Of a stretch of DNA of 64,000 nucleotides, positions 1 to 11,780 are shown piece by piece. The position numbers and the translations under genes are program-made. Origin of the DNA: Copromyces sp. CBS 386.78 (taxonomy: Eukaryota > Ascomycota > Sordariomycetes > Sordariales > Sordariaceae); contig MU839081.1 of NCBI GenBank assembly GCA_030685235.1, forward strand, positions 62,001 through 126,000, given 5' to 3'. Numbering within the stretch: the stretch's first letter is position 1; the number at the start of each line of letters is the position of its first letter. A model generated the notes under the pieces. That model saw nothing but the letters and a program-made list of their open reading frames with translations. It made no database searches and was not told the origin of the DNA.

Positions 1-22
1 CTAACACCCGTGACTGCTCCAG

Positions 23-545
23 GCTATGACCGCGGGTCACCCTTCAGCTTCAAGCTCGGCGGTGGTCAGGTTATCAAGGGGTTGGTGGACACCTTCTCGC
101 TGTAAAATCCGAAAGCAAGGCGGTGCTAACCATTCGACTCTATAGATGGGACGAAGGCCTTATAGACATGTGCATCGGCGAGAAGCGGACATTGACGGTT
201 CCTCCCAGTTACGGCTACGGCCAGCGCTCCATCGGTCCCATCCCGGCCGGTTCCACCCTGATTTTCGAGACCGAGTTGGTTGGCATTGACGGTGTCCCCA
301 AGCCCGAATCCATCGTCTACAAGAAGGCCGAGGAGGCTGCTTCGACGGTTGAAGAAAAGGTTGCTGAGGCTACCGACAAGGCTGCAGAGAAGATTGCGGA
401 CTCTACCGAGAAGGCCGAGGAGAAGGTCGAGGAGGCTTCTGCCAACGTTGCCGAGAAGGTGGCCAGCGTGGTCAGCGGAGCTGCCGAAGCCGTCAAGACC
501 GTTGTCGCCGACACTGATGATCTCCAGGAACACAACGAGCTCTGA
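23..545 (+). CDS. FKBP-type peptidyl-prolyl isomerase, ER-retained (FKBP22-like), 3' part
   Basis: The gene runs in from the left edge. Bases 1-22 look like the end of an intron (CTAAC branch point, CAG acceptor). One exon follows at 23-80 and the last at 146-545. The intron 81-145 has GT-AG ends and a GCTAAC branch point, and splicing it restores the FKBP core reading VIKGWDEGL. The visible core includes [13 protein letters not shown], the YGYG turn and the [13 protein letters not shown] strand, so it should catalyse prolyl cis-trans isomerisation. The last 85 or so residues are a Lys/Ala/Glu-rich, probably helical stretch with repeated EKVxEA/AEKxA units, ending in HNEL. HNEL is an HDEL-like retrieval signal, which places the protein in the ER lumen. 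N. crassa has an ER chaperone of this architecture (FKBP22). The signal peptide and first half of the domain lie outside the window. Identity is firm; the exact orthologue is inferred. Confidence 0.9.
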
Positions 546-1960
546 GACGTATCAAGTTCATGGTGTTCGATTCTGCGGTACATATGAAACAAACATAGTT
601 GTAGAACCAGCCACATACACCTGCCATTACCTGGACGCGCTGCACGATACCCTACCACCGTGCGCAGGTCTTTGTTGATGTTGCCAGTCCACCCCAGTTG
701 CCCCCAAGGCCCTGGGATGTACGGTGCCTTTCCGTTCAGCCGGAAAAAAGGGGTTGGTAGTTGGTGCACCTACAGCACCCACCATCAACTCGAGGCATGC
801 TTGTAAGGTCGCCCTTCGGTCCTTCTTGTAAAAACGCCGGCGATATAATCCCCAGCTATCACATGTGGTACTCTTCGAATACCCAAGTAGGTTGGAAATG
901 AGAAAGATAAGTGTGCGCGAGGATAACCAGGAATCAATCGACAAGATAATGATGCAGGAGATTGTACTTTGCCATAAGAGACTCTGATAATGGTGAGCTT
1001 CAGCTTGTGTGTAAAGTCCAAACACATCACGGTTGGGTGTCTTTATAGGTTCAAGGCGGTGTCTATAGGTTGTTCTTACCCCTGCATATCCTAGGGTTAG
1101 GTTTTCTGCCGAGGTGACGACCGCGATTTGTGGACCGACTCGTGACAAACTCTTCCCTGACAGAACAGCCGCTGCACGTCTGAAGTAGTAAGTCCCCAGC
1201 GGACGCGACCCGACACCTCAATCGCATAACCGCTCCTACTCATCTCATCGTTACCTTGCGATACTACACCTTCCACTCACTTGGTATTAGTAGTAGGCAC
1301 TTCTGGTGAAGAACTCAACCCCAGCAATTGGTGCGGCGATAAAAAGAAAAAAAAAGGAAAAAAAAAAACCCAAAAAAAAAAAAAAAAAACCATCGCTTGG
1401 CCGAGGCCGACGCAGGCTGTGAGTCCGAAAACAAGGCTTGTCTTCAACCCGAGCAAACTGGAGTATCCCACAAGTGGTGCAATACTAACATGCGCGGATA
1501 CACTCTGCAGGTGAGGACTGCAGATCCAGAAGCATCGCTGCGGCATCAAGCCTTCCAACCCGCTCGCACAAAGCGCTTGATCAAACAGACATTTGCAGCT
1601 TTGTTCGGGGGCTGCCGTCGCTTGCTTCCAGAAAGAAGCGGCAAACACAATCGGTAAAACCCAGACGGAGCAGGGACGGGATTGCGAAGCTCACCGCATC
1701 CGTACCATCACCTATATCCAAGGTCTCTTTCGCTTCACTGACACGTTTTGTTTTTATATGCGGCTTTTGCAACATCAAGAAGTCGACGACCATGTTGCTC
1801 TTGATGATTGTGCACCGGTAAACTCAGTCATGTAGACTTAGTCAACCTGCTTTCAACGCCTTCCTCTGCCGGCTGAGTCTCGCAGTCACCAACTTTTGCT
1901 CTTATATCGAGTGGAAACATTCATCTGTATTTCCGCTTCATCAGCCAACCTCTCACCACC
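546..1960. other. Intergenic region without a supported gene
   Basis: No open reading frame here shows a recognisable domain or plausible splicing. It holds the FKBP 3' flank, an oligo-A tract near 1340-1390 and the promoter and leader of the TRK transporter. I see nothing else. Confidence 0.6.
1340..1390. repeat. Oligo-A low-complexity tract
   Basis: About 50 bases are almost pure A with a few G and C interruptions. Similar A or T tracts recur in other gaps of this window and look like ordinary poly(dA:dT) promoter/spacer sequence. Confidence 0.8.
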
Positions 1961-4280
1961 ATGCATCATAGTGCCGGAAACGAGAGCGCCCCCTCGAGGC
2001 TTCGTGCCATGTTGCCGCCCGTCAACTTCATCAGCATTCACTATGCCTACTTCATCGTCGTCTGCATGTTCGCCTCTCTCATCTTCTGGGGCTCATCCAA
2101 TCCGGCCCATAGCATCAGCTACGCCGATAGCCTCTTCTTAGTTGTCAGTGCCATGACCGAAACGGGGCTAAACACTGTCAACCTAAGTGAGATGACAACA
2201 TGGCAGCAAATCTTACTTTTTCTTCTCATCATATTCGGCAGTGCCATCTGGGTCTCTATCTGGACCGTCCTCGCCCGCAAACATGTCTTTGAGGCGCGCT
2301 TCAAGGACGTGGTCCGCGCCGATCGGCTTCGGAGGGCCAACAGGTTGAGTTCAGTCAGTCTCTCACGCTTGAGATTCATGCCGTCCCAGGGAAGACGATC
2401 ACTGAATGCCATTCCACCGCCGGCCATGACCGAAACCCCTGATCTGGTCAGCAAATCGACATCGAGTCCGGGCAATCTTGATGATTCAATCCTGAACGTT
2501 CACGAACATCACACCCAGTGCACTGGAACCACCAGGTTTTCCGACAAGAACGCGCCGCAACGCCCCCCCACGCTTGCACATATTGCATTCGCCGAAACAC
2601 CACATTCAAACCTCGAGAAACACCCACCAACTGGCATTTCTACGGCGGCGCAATACGGATATCTTGGGAGTATGAACAATGCGGCCCGCAGGATAGGCTC
2701 TCATAGGCAGGAGCCTACGGAAACGGAGAGGGACGAGAAGGGCGACTTTAGCGTGCGCAGTCTTTTCGCTCGCGCGGCAGGCAGAAACGCTCAGTTCCAC
2801 GATCTCTCCCGAGAGGAGCGCCGTGTGCTTGGAGGTTGCGAGTACCGCGCTCTTAGGGTTTTGGCGGTTATCGTACCGCTCTATTTTTTCCTTTGGCAGC
2901 TCATCGGCTGCATTGCGTTGGGCGCCTGGATAAACCACCACCGCCCTGAACCGCCCCTCAGAAACGGCATCAACCCATGGTGGCTTGGGATCTTCAACGG
3001 CGCCTCAGCCTTCAACAACTCGGGAATGTCGCTTCTAGACCTCAACATGATACCATTCCAGGACTCATATTATGTTCTGGTCACCATGGGATTGCTCATC
3101 CTGGCTGGAAATACTGCCTTTCCGATATTTCTCCGGCTGATTCTGTGGGGCCTCCTCAAGGTATTGGCCGGAGCGAACGTGGAGACGGAGTTTCGCGAAC
3201 TGAAAGAAACACTACAGTTCATTCTTGACTACCCCCGTCGAGTATATACGAACCTGTTCCCACAGAGACAGACTTGGTGGCTGGCTTTTATGCTTATCCT
3301 CCTCAACAGCGTCGACTGGGTCGCTTTCGAGCTTTTGAACATCGGCAACCCCGCCGTTGAGTCGCTTTCGAAAGGCTCACGAGTTATCGATGGTCTATTC
3401 CAAGCAGTTGGTAAGCTTTGTTCTGGGTCTTTCTTGGTCGCTTAATGTCGCACAAAATAAAAGCTGACTGCGTGGATAGCTGTACGTTCTGGGGGTTTCT
3501 ACGTGATCGCTATCCCTTCCTTGTACATTGGCGTCCAGGTGTTGTATACCATCATGATGTACATTTCGTGCTTTCCTGTGGTTATAACCCTGAGGCACAC
3601 CAATGTGTATGAAGAACGGTCGCTGGGCATATACTCTGGTGACCCGGTACCACCTGACACCGAATCCGGTTTACATGGGCCTTCAGGAGTAACAGGCCTT
3701 GCTCGTCAAATTAGCCACAGCGGGACGTCAGCCATCGGTCGAGTCTTTCACCATACTTTTACTTGGCATGGGGTCGGTGTGCGCACCCCTTCGACAAACC
3801 CCGCGGCAGATTCCCGTATCAGCTTCATTAGTGTAAGTTTAATCGACCCCATCCTCTGGAGAAGAGCTGACCTCATAATGACTTGCACAATAGCAACAAA
3901 TCCAGGGACAGCTGGCGCACGATATGTGGTGGTTGGGGGTCGCGGTCCTTGTTATCGTTACGATCGAGACAAGCAACTTCTTGGCCGACCCCGTCACTTT
4001 CAGCGTGTTTAACGTGATTTTCGAAGTGGTATCTGCTTACGGCTGTGTTGGGATTAGCGTCGGGCTCCCCAACGCCAACTACAGTTTTGCTGGGGGGTGG
4101 CATACTGCTTCGAAGGTGGTCCTTTGCGCTGTCATGTTGAGGGGACGGCATAGAAACCTGCCGGTAGCACTTGATCGAGCGGTCCGTCTACCCGGAGACG
4201 AGATGCACGAAGAAGAAGAGGAGGACCATCGGCTTCGACGGAGCGTTATCATTTGTGGTGGTGGGTCTGAAGAGGGCTAG
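1961..4280 (+). CDS. TRK-type potassium transporter
   Basis: Three exons, 1961-3410, 3480-3832 and 3894-4280, give 729 residues. Both introns have GTAAG donors and the reading frame joins cleanly. It is a plasma-membrane K+ uptake protein of the fungal TRK/TrkH superfamily. The four selectivity-filter loops can be read in order: TETGLN, NNSGMS, RSGGFY after the first splice, and YGCVGIS in exon 3. Fungal TRK signatures flank them: LPPVNFISIHYAYFI at the start, NVYEERSLGIY, and GRHRNLPVALDRAV near the end. About 200 hydrophilic residues separate the first and second membrane-pore units, as in yeast Trk proteins. The start is the first Met of the frame, just ahead of the conserved LPPVNF segment. 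It is shorter than the roughly 900-residue canonical TRK1, mostly through a smaller loop. The C-terminus is acidic (EEEEEDH). Confidence 0.93.
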
Positions 4281-4824
4281 TGCGTTTTTTTCTTGCCGGT
4301 ACGATTGCTGGCGATTACTTTTTTCTCCCAAAAGTGTTTGACAAAAAGCCCATGGGAATTTTAGTATAAGAGTTTGATACAACTTGTTTGCACTTGGAAA
4401 GCAACCTGCTGAGTGCACTTCTTCGTTAAGACTTAAAAGAGTTACACCTGACGCCGTCACGCTGACACTGTTGGCAGTCAACCCTAACCCCAGTTGTAAA
4501 TGGGAAAAGGGGGCCACGCAGGAGGTCTCGTGACTTGGTGGCTGCTAACGCGACGTTCGGGCAAGACTGGCCCGCCCAAGCGCGTCGCCTTTTGACATGG
4601 TAACCTAACCGTGCCTCCGTGCTTACCTCCCCTCCGTTCTCTTCCAAAACCCAAGGTTGCACCTGCGTGGTCTTTGTTACTTGTAGGTATCATTGCTCAT
4701 GTGCGATCGCCTCATAAAATACCCTACTGGGATATAGTCTTCCTTTCCTCGCACAGCGCCAGATACCCCGGGCGCAAGCCATATCGGAGAAGCATCATTT
4801 GACCCGCGACGCTCACTTACTGAA
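4281..4824. other. Spacer between TRK and DNA polymerase kappa genes
   Basis: Contains the TRK 3' flank and the polymerase promoter. No coding or RNA feature is evident. Confidence 0.6.
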
Positions 4825-6810
4825 ATGCGCTATCACTGCCAGAGTCTCCGCTGCTCACTCGGCATCTACACCATGACCACAAAAGCACAGCCAGACACGA
4901 GCGGAACCGATACGGATGACCCCAGCGGATACACAGAGAATTTGCCGCCTCCACAAGACACCACCAAGGAAAACAGCGAGGATGCAGCTGCTTCACTCAA
5001 GTACAGCCTTCTGGGGCCTTCGCTGCTGAAGGCTGGTCAGGATACCGTTGACCAGTCGAAGGTGTCCGAGATCATCTACAATGCCTCTAGGGGTTCCAAA
5101 TTCTTCAACCGTGAGGAGGCCAGGGACAAGAGTCTTACAGCCAAGATCGACCAGATTCTTAGCCAGAAACGACAGCTGGAGAAACTTGACCTTGGCCATG
5201 AGCTTCGAGTCGCCGACAACCTTATTGCTCAACTGGAGCTGTCGCGGGATCTGTCCCAACACATAGTTCATGTCGACTGTGATGCTTTTTACGCCGCCGT
5301 GGAACAACTGGATCGCCCTGAACTCAAGGACCTCCCTTTTGCCGTCGGCGGGGGGGTCCTCACCACTTGCAACTACATCGCCCGAAAGTACGGCTGCCGC
5401 AGTGGCATGGCAGGCTTCGTCGCCAAGAAGCTCTGTCCCGAGCTCATTTTGCTCCCGATTAATCTCGACAAGTACACAGCAAAGGCCGGCGAAGTGCGCG
5501 AAATCATAGCCGAGTACGATCCCAATTTTGAGAGCGCAAGCATAGACGAGGCGTACCTCAACATTACCGATTATTGTGCTCGACATGCCATGACCGCGGC
5601 CGACGCCGTGGCCAAAATGCGGAGCGAAATCCACCAAAAGACGAGCATCACTGTTTCTGCGGGCATCGCCGCAAATACAAGGCTCGCCAAGATCTGCTCC
5701 AATATGAACAAACCAAACGGGCAATACGTCTTGTCCAACGAACGTGACGCTATCATGGAGTTTATGCGGAACCTTCCATGTCGCAAGGTGAACGGCATAG
5801 GACGCGTGTTTGAGCGCGAGCTTGCAGCAGTGGGAATCCATACACTTGGTGATATCTACTCCAATAGGCAGTACCTTCGTCCACTTTTTGGGGAGAAAGC
5901 CTATGAATTCCTTATTCACTGTTATCTGGGCTTAGGTCGCACGTGCGTAAAGCCAGCAGAGACACATGAGCGCAAGAGCGTCGGCACCGAGAGCACTTTT
6001 CGTGACATGAGCGACCCGACAGAGTTCCGAAACAAGCTGCGTCAGACGTCGGAGGATCTTGAACAAGATTTGCGCCGGGCCGAATGCAAGGGCCGAACTT
6101 TGTGTCTCAAAGTGAAGCTTCACACTTTCGAGGTCCTCACCCGCCAGGCTGTTTTGCCCCGGGCCGTACACCTCGCTACGGACCTGTACAACTACGCGCT
6201 TCCGATGCTTACGAAACTAGAGCAGGAAATCCCAGGCATGAAGCTACGCTTGATGGGCTTGAGATGTACACATCTCGTAAGTACGAAGAAGCCAGATACA
6301 ATGGCATTTTTTGGCCTAAAATCGCGGGGTAATGAACTGCAAGAGTATGCGACCACTTCCGCAAAGAAAACTCCAGACATGGATGGCAGTGAATGGGAGA
6401 AATGGCCCGTGAAAATATCAGCTGTATCGGAAGAGCAAGCAGCCCACGATACAGCGGAAACAAAACTAATGGGGCGATACTCACCCAGCCAAGTTGTCCC
6501 ACACAGAGATGGGAATGAGATCGCGCTTCGTCCGCGAGGGGTCGACGCAGAGCCCCTTGTTGCAGAGCCAGAGTGGTGGGATTGCCCGATTTGCAACAGG
6601 CCGCAGGCAGCGGAAGAAAGGCGTTTCAACAACCACATTGACCTATGTCTCTCGCGACAAGCAATCCGTGAGACCATACAGGAGGAGGCTGCCATGCCGA
6701 CCCCAGAGCGCAAAACCTCAAAGATGGAACCCAAGAAGCCAAAGGAGAGAAAGAGAGGGCGACAAGCTACGACACCCGACCCGAAGCAGAAAAGGCTTTG
6801 TTTTGGATGA
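4825..6810 (+). CDS. Y-family DNA polymerase kappa (DinB)
   Basis: An uninterrupted frame of 661 residues. A second in-frame Met at 4873 has the better start context (CACCATGA) and may be the real start, giving 645 residues. The enzyme is a translesion polymerase that bypasses bulky lesions in the nucleus. An N-clasp region precedes the palm. The catalytic acidic residues are in HVDCDAFY (about D151) and SIDEAY (D241, E242). A helix-hairpin segment KVNGIGRVFERELAAVGI and a little-finger domain follow. Near the C-terminus C587-x2-C590-x13-H604-x3-C608 forms a UBZ4-type ubiquitin-binding zinc finger, as expected for recruitment to ubiquitinated PCNA. A basic tail ends in QKRLCFG, at best a degenerate PCNA-binding motif. 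Family assignment is secure. Confidence 0.94.
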   Translation: MRYHCQSLRCSLGIYTMTTKAQPDTSGTDTDDPSGYTENLPPPQDTTKENSEDAAASLKYSLLGPSLLKAGQDTVDQSKVSEIIYNASRGSKFFNREEARDKSLTAKIDQILSQKRQLEKLDLGHELRVADNLIAQLELSRDLSQHIVHVDCDAFYAAVEQLDRPELKDLPFAVGGGVLTTCNYIARKYGCRSGMAGFVAKKLCPELILLPINLDKYTAKAGEVREIIAEYDPNFESASIDEAYLNITDYCARHAMTAADAVAKMRSEIHQKTSITVSAGIAANTRLAKICSNMNKPNGQYVLSNERDAIMEFMRNLPCRKVNGIGRVFERELAAVGIHTLGDIYSNRQYLRPLFGEKAYEFLIHCYLGLGRTCVKPAETHERKSVGTESTFRDMSDPTEFRNKLRQTSEDLEQDLRRAECKGRTLCLKVKLHTFEVLTRQAVLPRAVHLATDLYNYALPMLTKLEQEIPGMKLRLMGLRCTHLVSTKKPDTMAFFGLKSRGNELQEYATTSAKKTPDMDGSEWEKWPVKISAVSEEQAAHDTAETKLMGRYSPSQVVPHRDGNEIALRPRGVDAEPLVAEPEWWDCPICNRPQAAEERRFNNHIDLCLSRQAIRETIQEEAAMPTPERKTSKMEPKKPKERKRGRQATTPDPKQKRLCFG

Positions 6811-8430
6811 TTACTATGTCCGAACTCCTGAACCAAAGGCAAAGTAAACCTAACCCGGAGTTTGGAAAGAGACGGATTCTGGACATTAGGACTCACCGCG
6901 CAAGGAGACAAAATGGCCTTTTGGAATGCAGGGAAGCTAGCCTTTCAGCACGGATATGTCATCTCTCTGTCAAATCTTCTGTCAATCGGTGCGCGTACGA
7001 CGTGGTTGATACCTGAACCATAACGGTATGGAAGTAAGTGATGGGGTCTATTTAGAAGACCAGTCAGCCGTCTATCCGCAAATCGTTGCATCTCACCCAT
7101 CCATCACGCCGCCACCTTCACACTGAGCGCAACTCGCCTAACGGCTACGAAATCCCTGACGCTCCTCACCAGCAGGCTGTAATCCAGCTATTAAGAAGAT
7201 GCCAACAAATTGACACACATGGCGCAGGACATAAAATGTCAATGGATGAGAGTACAACAACGCGCCTCCTCTTCTCGTGAAGCTATGTGGAAGGCTTCGC
7301 GTTCGTCGGTATGCCTGACTAAGGAGTGAGCCGGAAGTGCACGCAAGGCGTTGGCCGACTTCTACGTCGACGGCAAGTTTGGGCAGTTCGGGGCCAAGTA
7401 GCGTCGGAACATGGAATCGCATGAGCTACTTGGTCCTGACGATTTGACCTGACAAGGGCCTTAGAATGGGCTAGCGAAAACCATGGAAGGCGGACTTGGG
7501 GACTTGCATGAATGGTTTACAAGCTCTGTGGCCCCTAATAGCTAAAAACGCGCTTATGATACACCGCAGACTTAGAAGCGTAAGGGCGGGTGTGTATACC
7601 GGTTATATTGGGTGAGAGTAAAGAGAATAATAGATAGGCCGAAAGCTCCGATATGTTGAGTCCCTAGCATTAGACTTTATCTTCGTTGCCAGATTGCTTA
7701 TTGCAATGCCCAATATCGAACTCTTGAACTCAACACACCTTACCTTCTTTACTAATTCTAACTGGATTTTCTAGTCTAGGAGAGCTAAGTGAACTTGAAA
7801 GTTTCACCACTAACTGCGACTGACGATATGTGCTGCTTGTAGCAACTGAGAAGACTTCTATGACTGTACTGGGGCATAGTTTCTCACACTCATACGGAAA
7901 CTCTACGGCTGAGTAAGTTAAATCTACTATAAATGCACTAGCATCAATACATCTAAATGCTATTTGGAAAACAAATAAGAAAACATGTCTCATTTCAAAT
8001 TTTTGCAAACTTTTTTTTTTTTTTTTTTGTACAAACAAACTTTAGTCGAATACAGAATTCGCTATTATTAGACTAGTCGTTTGTTTACGTTGAGCTTCAG
8101 CAAATAGACGGAGATATATACTCTGAAGCTTTGCTCTTATAGAAGGTTTGTATGAAATGGGAAAGGGTTGCAAATGCAGGGTCTGTTGCCGTTACCCCAA
8201 CACTGCCAAGACTCGACGTTACCTTAGTTGTACATCACTCACTTCTCGGTCGCGGGTCGCGTAAGGTGGCTTTGACTTCCTGCTTCAACTTTCAACTGCA
8301 GTGCTCTAAACATCTTACAACACCACGTCCCAAGCTGACCTGGTGGAAAATTTACAACCGGCCATCCCTGGTCATATGTTTTCCGAACCTACACGGTCTC
8401 GTGTGCCAAAGTTCAACGCGACATCGCGAC
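6811..8430. other. 1.6-kb intergenic region without a supported gene
   Basis: The central part (about 7550-8100) is AT-richer than its surroundings and includes a T run near 8010-8028. The short open frames have no domain, codon bias or splice logic supporting a gene. The right end is the promoter of the cysteine-rich protein gene. Confidence 0.55.
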
Positions 8431-9305
8431 ATGTTCCTCAAGCGCAAACGATCAGAGTCTGAGCTCTCCTTCAGCTCAACCTTGCCGTCCCCACCGGCTG
8501 GAACATCCAACGACCATGGCTTCGACTTGAGCGCAATCGCTTCTGTCATTAATAGCCAGAAATCATTTCCCACGATCCCCTTATCCACGCCATCCCATCT
8601 TCACAGCCGCACCATGAAGCGGTATCGCAACAACCGGCCTTCTGAGGAAGAAGTTCATCGTGCGTCTGCCCAGTTCTTCTCTCCCTCCATCGGACACGGG
8701 ACTAACGCTTACTCGACGCGGTGCCAGAACGGACCCTAAGCTTGCTGTATGCCGCCCAACAGCAACAGCAACACCACGGACAACAACACCAAGCCGCAAG
8801 CCCAGCCTTGAACCCCCATCAGCAGCAGCAACCAAGTACTGTCGACGCCGTAGGGCCGTCTGTCACCCCCCAAAAGCAACAACAAGCCAGCCGCGGTCAA
8901 CAGCGCTCGCTTCATAGCTTCTGGAACCTTCCTGCTGCCCCAGCCACGACAACTCTCTCCCACATGTCTCCTGCAACTTTATCGGACACCTCTGGCAACA
9001 TACTCATAGATACTCCTACGAGCTGTGAGGATTGTGGGGCAGGCCCGAGTGGTAACAGTGGCGGTAGTGGTGGGAACAGTCATGCCATGAGAAGGGAAGA
9101 AGGGGGAGACCACGACGTCGACATGGTGGATGTCTCCACCACCCACGACAGCTCCGGATATGAACAAGGGAACGATGAATACGACAGTAGCTTGTCGCAA
9201 TGCGAAGCTTGTTGGAAGATGGTTTGTTTCAGTTGTTCGATCAGTAATTTGGGCGAACACAGGAGATGTTTGGCATGTGCCGAGAGAAGGGTCTGGGTTG
9301 GATAA
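8431..9305 (+). CDS. Small polyQ, cysteine-rich (zinc-finger-like) protein, function unknown
   Basis: Two exons, 8431-8659 and 8728-9305, give 268 residues. The intron has an ACTAAC branch point, and splicing joins SEEEVH to QRTLSLLYAAQQ in frame. The N-terminus MFLKRKRSESE is basic and nuclear-looking. A low-complexity Gln/His region follows, then a PCNA-box-like QRSLHSFW at residues 135-142, then acidic and Gly/Ser-rich linker. The C-terminal third has CEDC, CEACWKMVCFSC and a final CLAC, a spacing suited to two zinc sites. I recognise this as the kind of small protein conserved among filamentous ascomycetes, but I know no function. Exon structure is well supported; any DNA-replication link rests only on the short motif. 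Confidence 0.75.
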
Positions 9306-10645
9306 AGTGCTATCATCAGGTTATCGGCTTGGGAAGAGACGCACAAAGATACCACCACTATCTTTAACATTGGGTTGGATAAGGCGTTATCAGGGGTCTC
9401 GATGATGGCTGGCTGTTGGTGCATTTGGATCTTGGTTTTTTGTTTTTGCTTATTTTACCTGTTGTTTATATGTTTGCGAGCAGATGGCTCGTCAAGTCTG
9501 GGCCATGCGGCGGCACCCACCAAGGAAGGGTACTCTCGACTACAAGGCAGCAATGGCGATTTTCCGTGCTATTATACAAGAAAACGCGAGTGTAATCCGG
9601 ACTACAACAAGAGAATCACCACTGGGTTATAACCGGACGAGAATCTATCTACACGGCCGACGAACTCAGTGGCAGAGCGGACACCGGCCAACTCTAACTT
9701 CCCGTCTGGCGGTAACACCGTGCCAAGATGACACTGAAAGTGGTTATACCAATGCCATCGTGCCGGATGGATATGCCATAGGGTAGCCCTTTTAAAAATT
9801 CGTCGTGGTTTGCGCCTTAACGAATCTACGACACGCAAAACAAAGCTGGATAAAATAAGATTCGGGATGCCACCTGAACGTTGGTAGCTACTCTGGGAAT
9901 CCCCAGAGGCGGCTCATACGGAATTACAACAGTTACCGCAACGTCTGATGAAGTGGGTGCCTATCATGGCACGCATCCTGGCTCTCGACCTAACACCACG
10001 GAACGGAGTTGTTGAAGGAGACGAGGAAGCAACGTCCCTGGGATGGAACTTCCGCCTGGGGCCTGGGTGGAGTATAAGCCCGAGCAGAGCCGATAAATGA
10101 TGATGTCGATGGCTTCTGTTCCGCTTCAATGTGAAAAAAAAAACCCAACAAAAAACCTCCCAAAAAACAACAACCAGGGTTTCAAGATGAATCACAAGAT
10201 ATACAATGCAGTGATGCGGCGGGTAGGTATGCATGCCATGATGACCTGCCCTGCCCAACTAGCACACCCCGCCTCTCGCCCCCATACTGCCTCTGGCGTG
10301 AGCTCCAGTCTTTCAAAGCTAAGTGGATATGCCTGGTGCCTTTAGCGTGCTTAGCAGCTTTTAGCTTTCCCGTTTAGACGCACTTCTGTGTTTACAGAGG
10401 ACGTCATCCTGCCGGCAATGCGGGGCACAGTAGTAGCAATGATAAATACCTACCGACCCATATCGCCCTCTCCTCCTGGCGATAACGTCTTTACAACACA
10501 CATTCCAGGCATCTTTGCGAGTAGCAATCGTGAAAACCCCTACCGCACCCATTCGTATTGATCTCCCCTTGATTACTGTGTATAAACCGTTCCCATATCA
10601 AGCCCCTACCGCAGGTTCCAACAGGCTTGCAGACTTCGATTGCGT
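9306..10645. other. 1.3-kb intergenic region without a supported gene
   Basis: No frame has a recognisable domain. It holds an A-rich patch near 10132-10170 and the promoter of the MEMO1 homologue. Confidence 0.55.
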
Positions 10646-11780
10646 ATGGCGGCCTCGGCGAGAGACTGGTCCAAGAGCGACGGCGACGGCGACTCCCAAG
10701 AAACGCGACCGGCTAGCCATGCTGGCTCCTGGTACCTGGGTAGTGCTGCCCGGCTGTCCTCCCAACTCGACGAGTTTATGAGTCGTGTCCCAAACAAGCT
10801 GGACGGAAAGGACCTCCCCATCTCAGGTGCTCGTGTGATTATTGCTCCGTCAGGCTCCCCATCCATGATGCAACAGCCCGTCCGCTTTCCGCAAAAGCTA
10901 ACTGGCAACCAACAGGCATGCTGGCTACTCCTACTCTGGGCCATGTGCTGCATGGGCCTACAAAGTCCTAGACCTCGCAAACGTGAAGCGTGTCTTCCTC
11001 CTCGGTCCATCCCACACCTTCTATCTGAAGGGCTGCGCCCTGTCGACGTTCGGAAAGTACAGCACTCCATTTGGGGATCTGGCTGTGGATGGCGAGGCCG
11101 TTGATGAGTTGATGAAAACCAAACAGTTCTCCCAGATCCCAGTTAATTATGACATCCAGGAGCATTGTCTGGAGATGCACCTGCCCTACCTTTGGAAGAG
11201 ACTTGAGCAGACGCTCGGAAGCGACAGTAGCCAGTTCCCACCCATCGTGCCGGTCTTAATCGGAGACTTGTCTGCAGACGGGGAGGAAGCCATTGGCGCG
11301 CTCCTTGCACCATATCTGGCGGACCCCAAGAACGCATTCGTCATCTCATCCGACTTTTGTCATTGGGGAAAAAACTACCGATATCGGCCCCAATTATACC
11401 AAGGCCTCGTTCGTGACCAGGACGCACAGTGGGCGATTCTCAAGATCCAGCCAGCCCTCAAGAACACAGTGGATGGAAGTGAGCCAAAAGACGCCGAGGT
11501 GCCTATCCACCAAGTCATCAAGGCCCTTGATGAGTTGGTGATGGACTCGATCAAGACGGGCGACCACAGTGACTACTACAGCATTCTCAAGGGGACCAAT
11601 AACACGGTGTGCGGCAGACACCCGATTGGAGTTGTATTGGCAGCATTGGAGGAAATGGGCGGCGATCAGTCCGGCGAAATTAGGGGCAAGTTCCAGTTTG
11701 TCCAGTATCAGCGAAGTAACTTGGTTGAGAAGCAGAGCGACTTCAGCGTGAGCTATGTGTCAGCTTACGCTGTTCTCTGA
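10646..11780 (+). CDS. MEMO1-family protein
   Basis: Exons 10646-10848 and 10916-11780 give 355 residues. The intron (GTCAGG donor, GCTAAC branch point, CAG acceptor) joins VIIAP to HAGYSYSG and so recreates the conserved MEMO motif. Family signatures appear in order: SHAGSWY, HAGYSYSGPCAAWAY, LLGPSH, DIQEHCLEMHLPYL, SSDFCHWG and CGRHPIGV. MEMO proteins resemble class III extradiol dioxygenases and carry a conserved His/Asp/Cys cluster. The human protein acts in cell motility and copper/redox handling, and the yeast homologue in invasive growth. The molecular activity here is not established. The N-terminus has about 25 residues more than most family members before SHAGSWY. The chosen Met is the only one in frame upstream. 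Confidence 0.92.

Noticed and set aside
627..1148. Minus-strand frame of 173 codons downstream of the FKBP gene
   Set aside because: No domain, odd composition and overlap with other equally long random frames.
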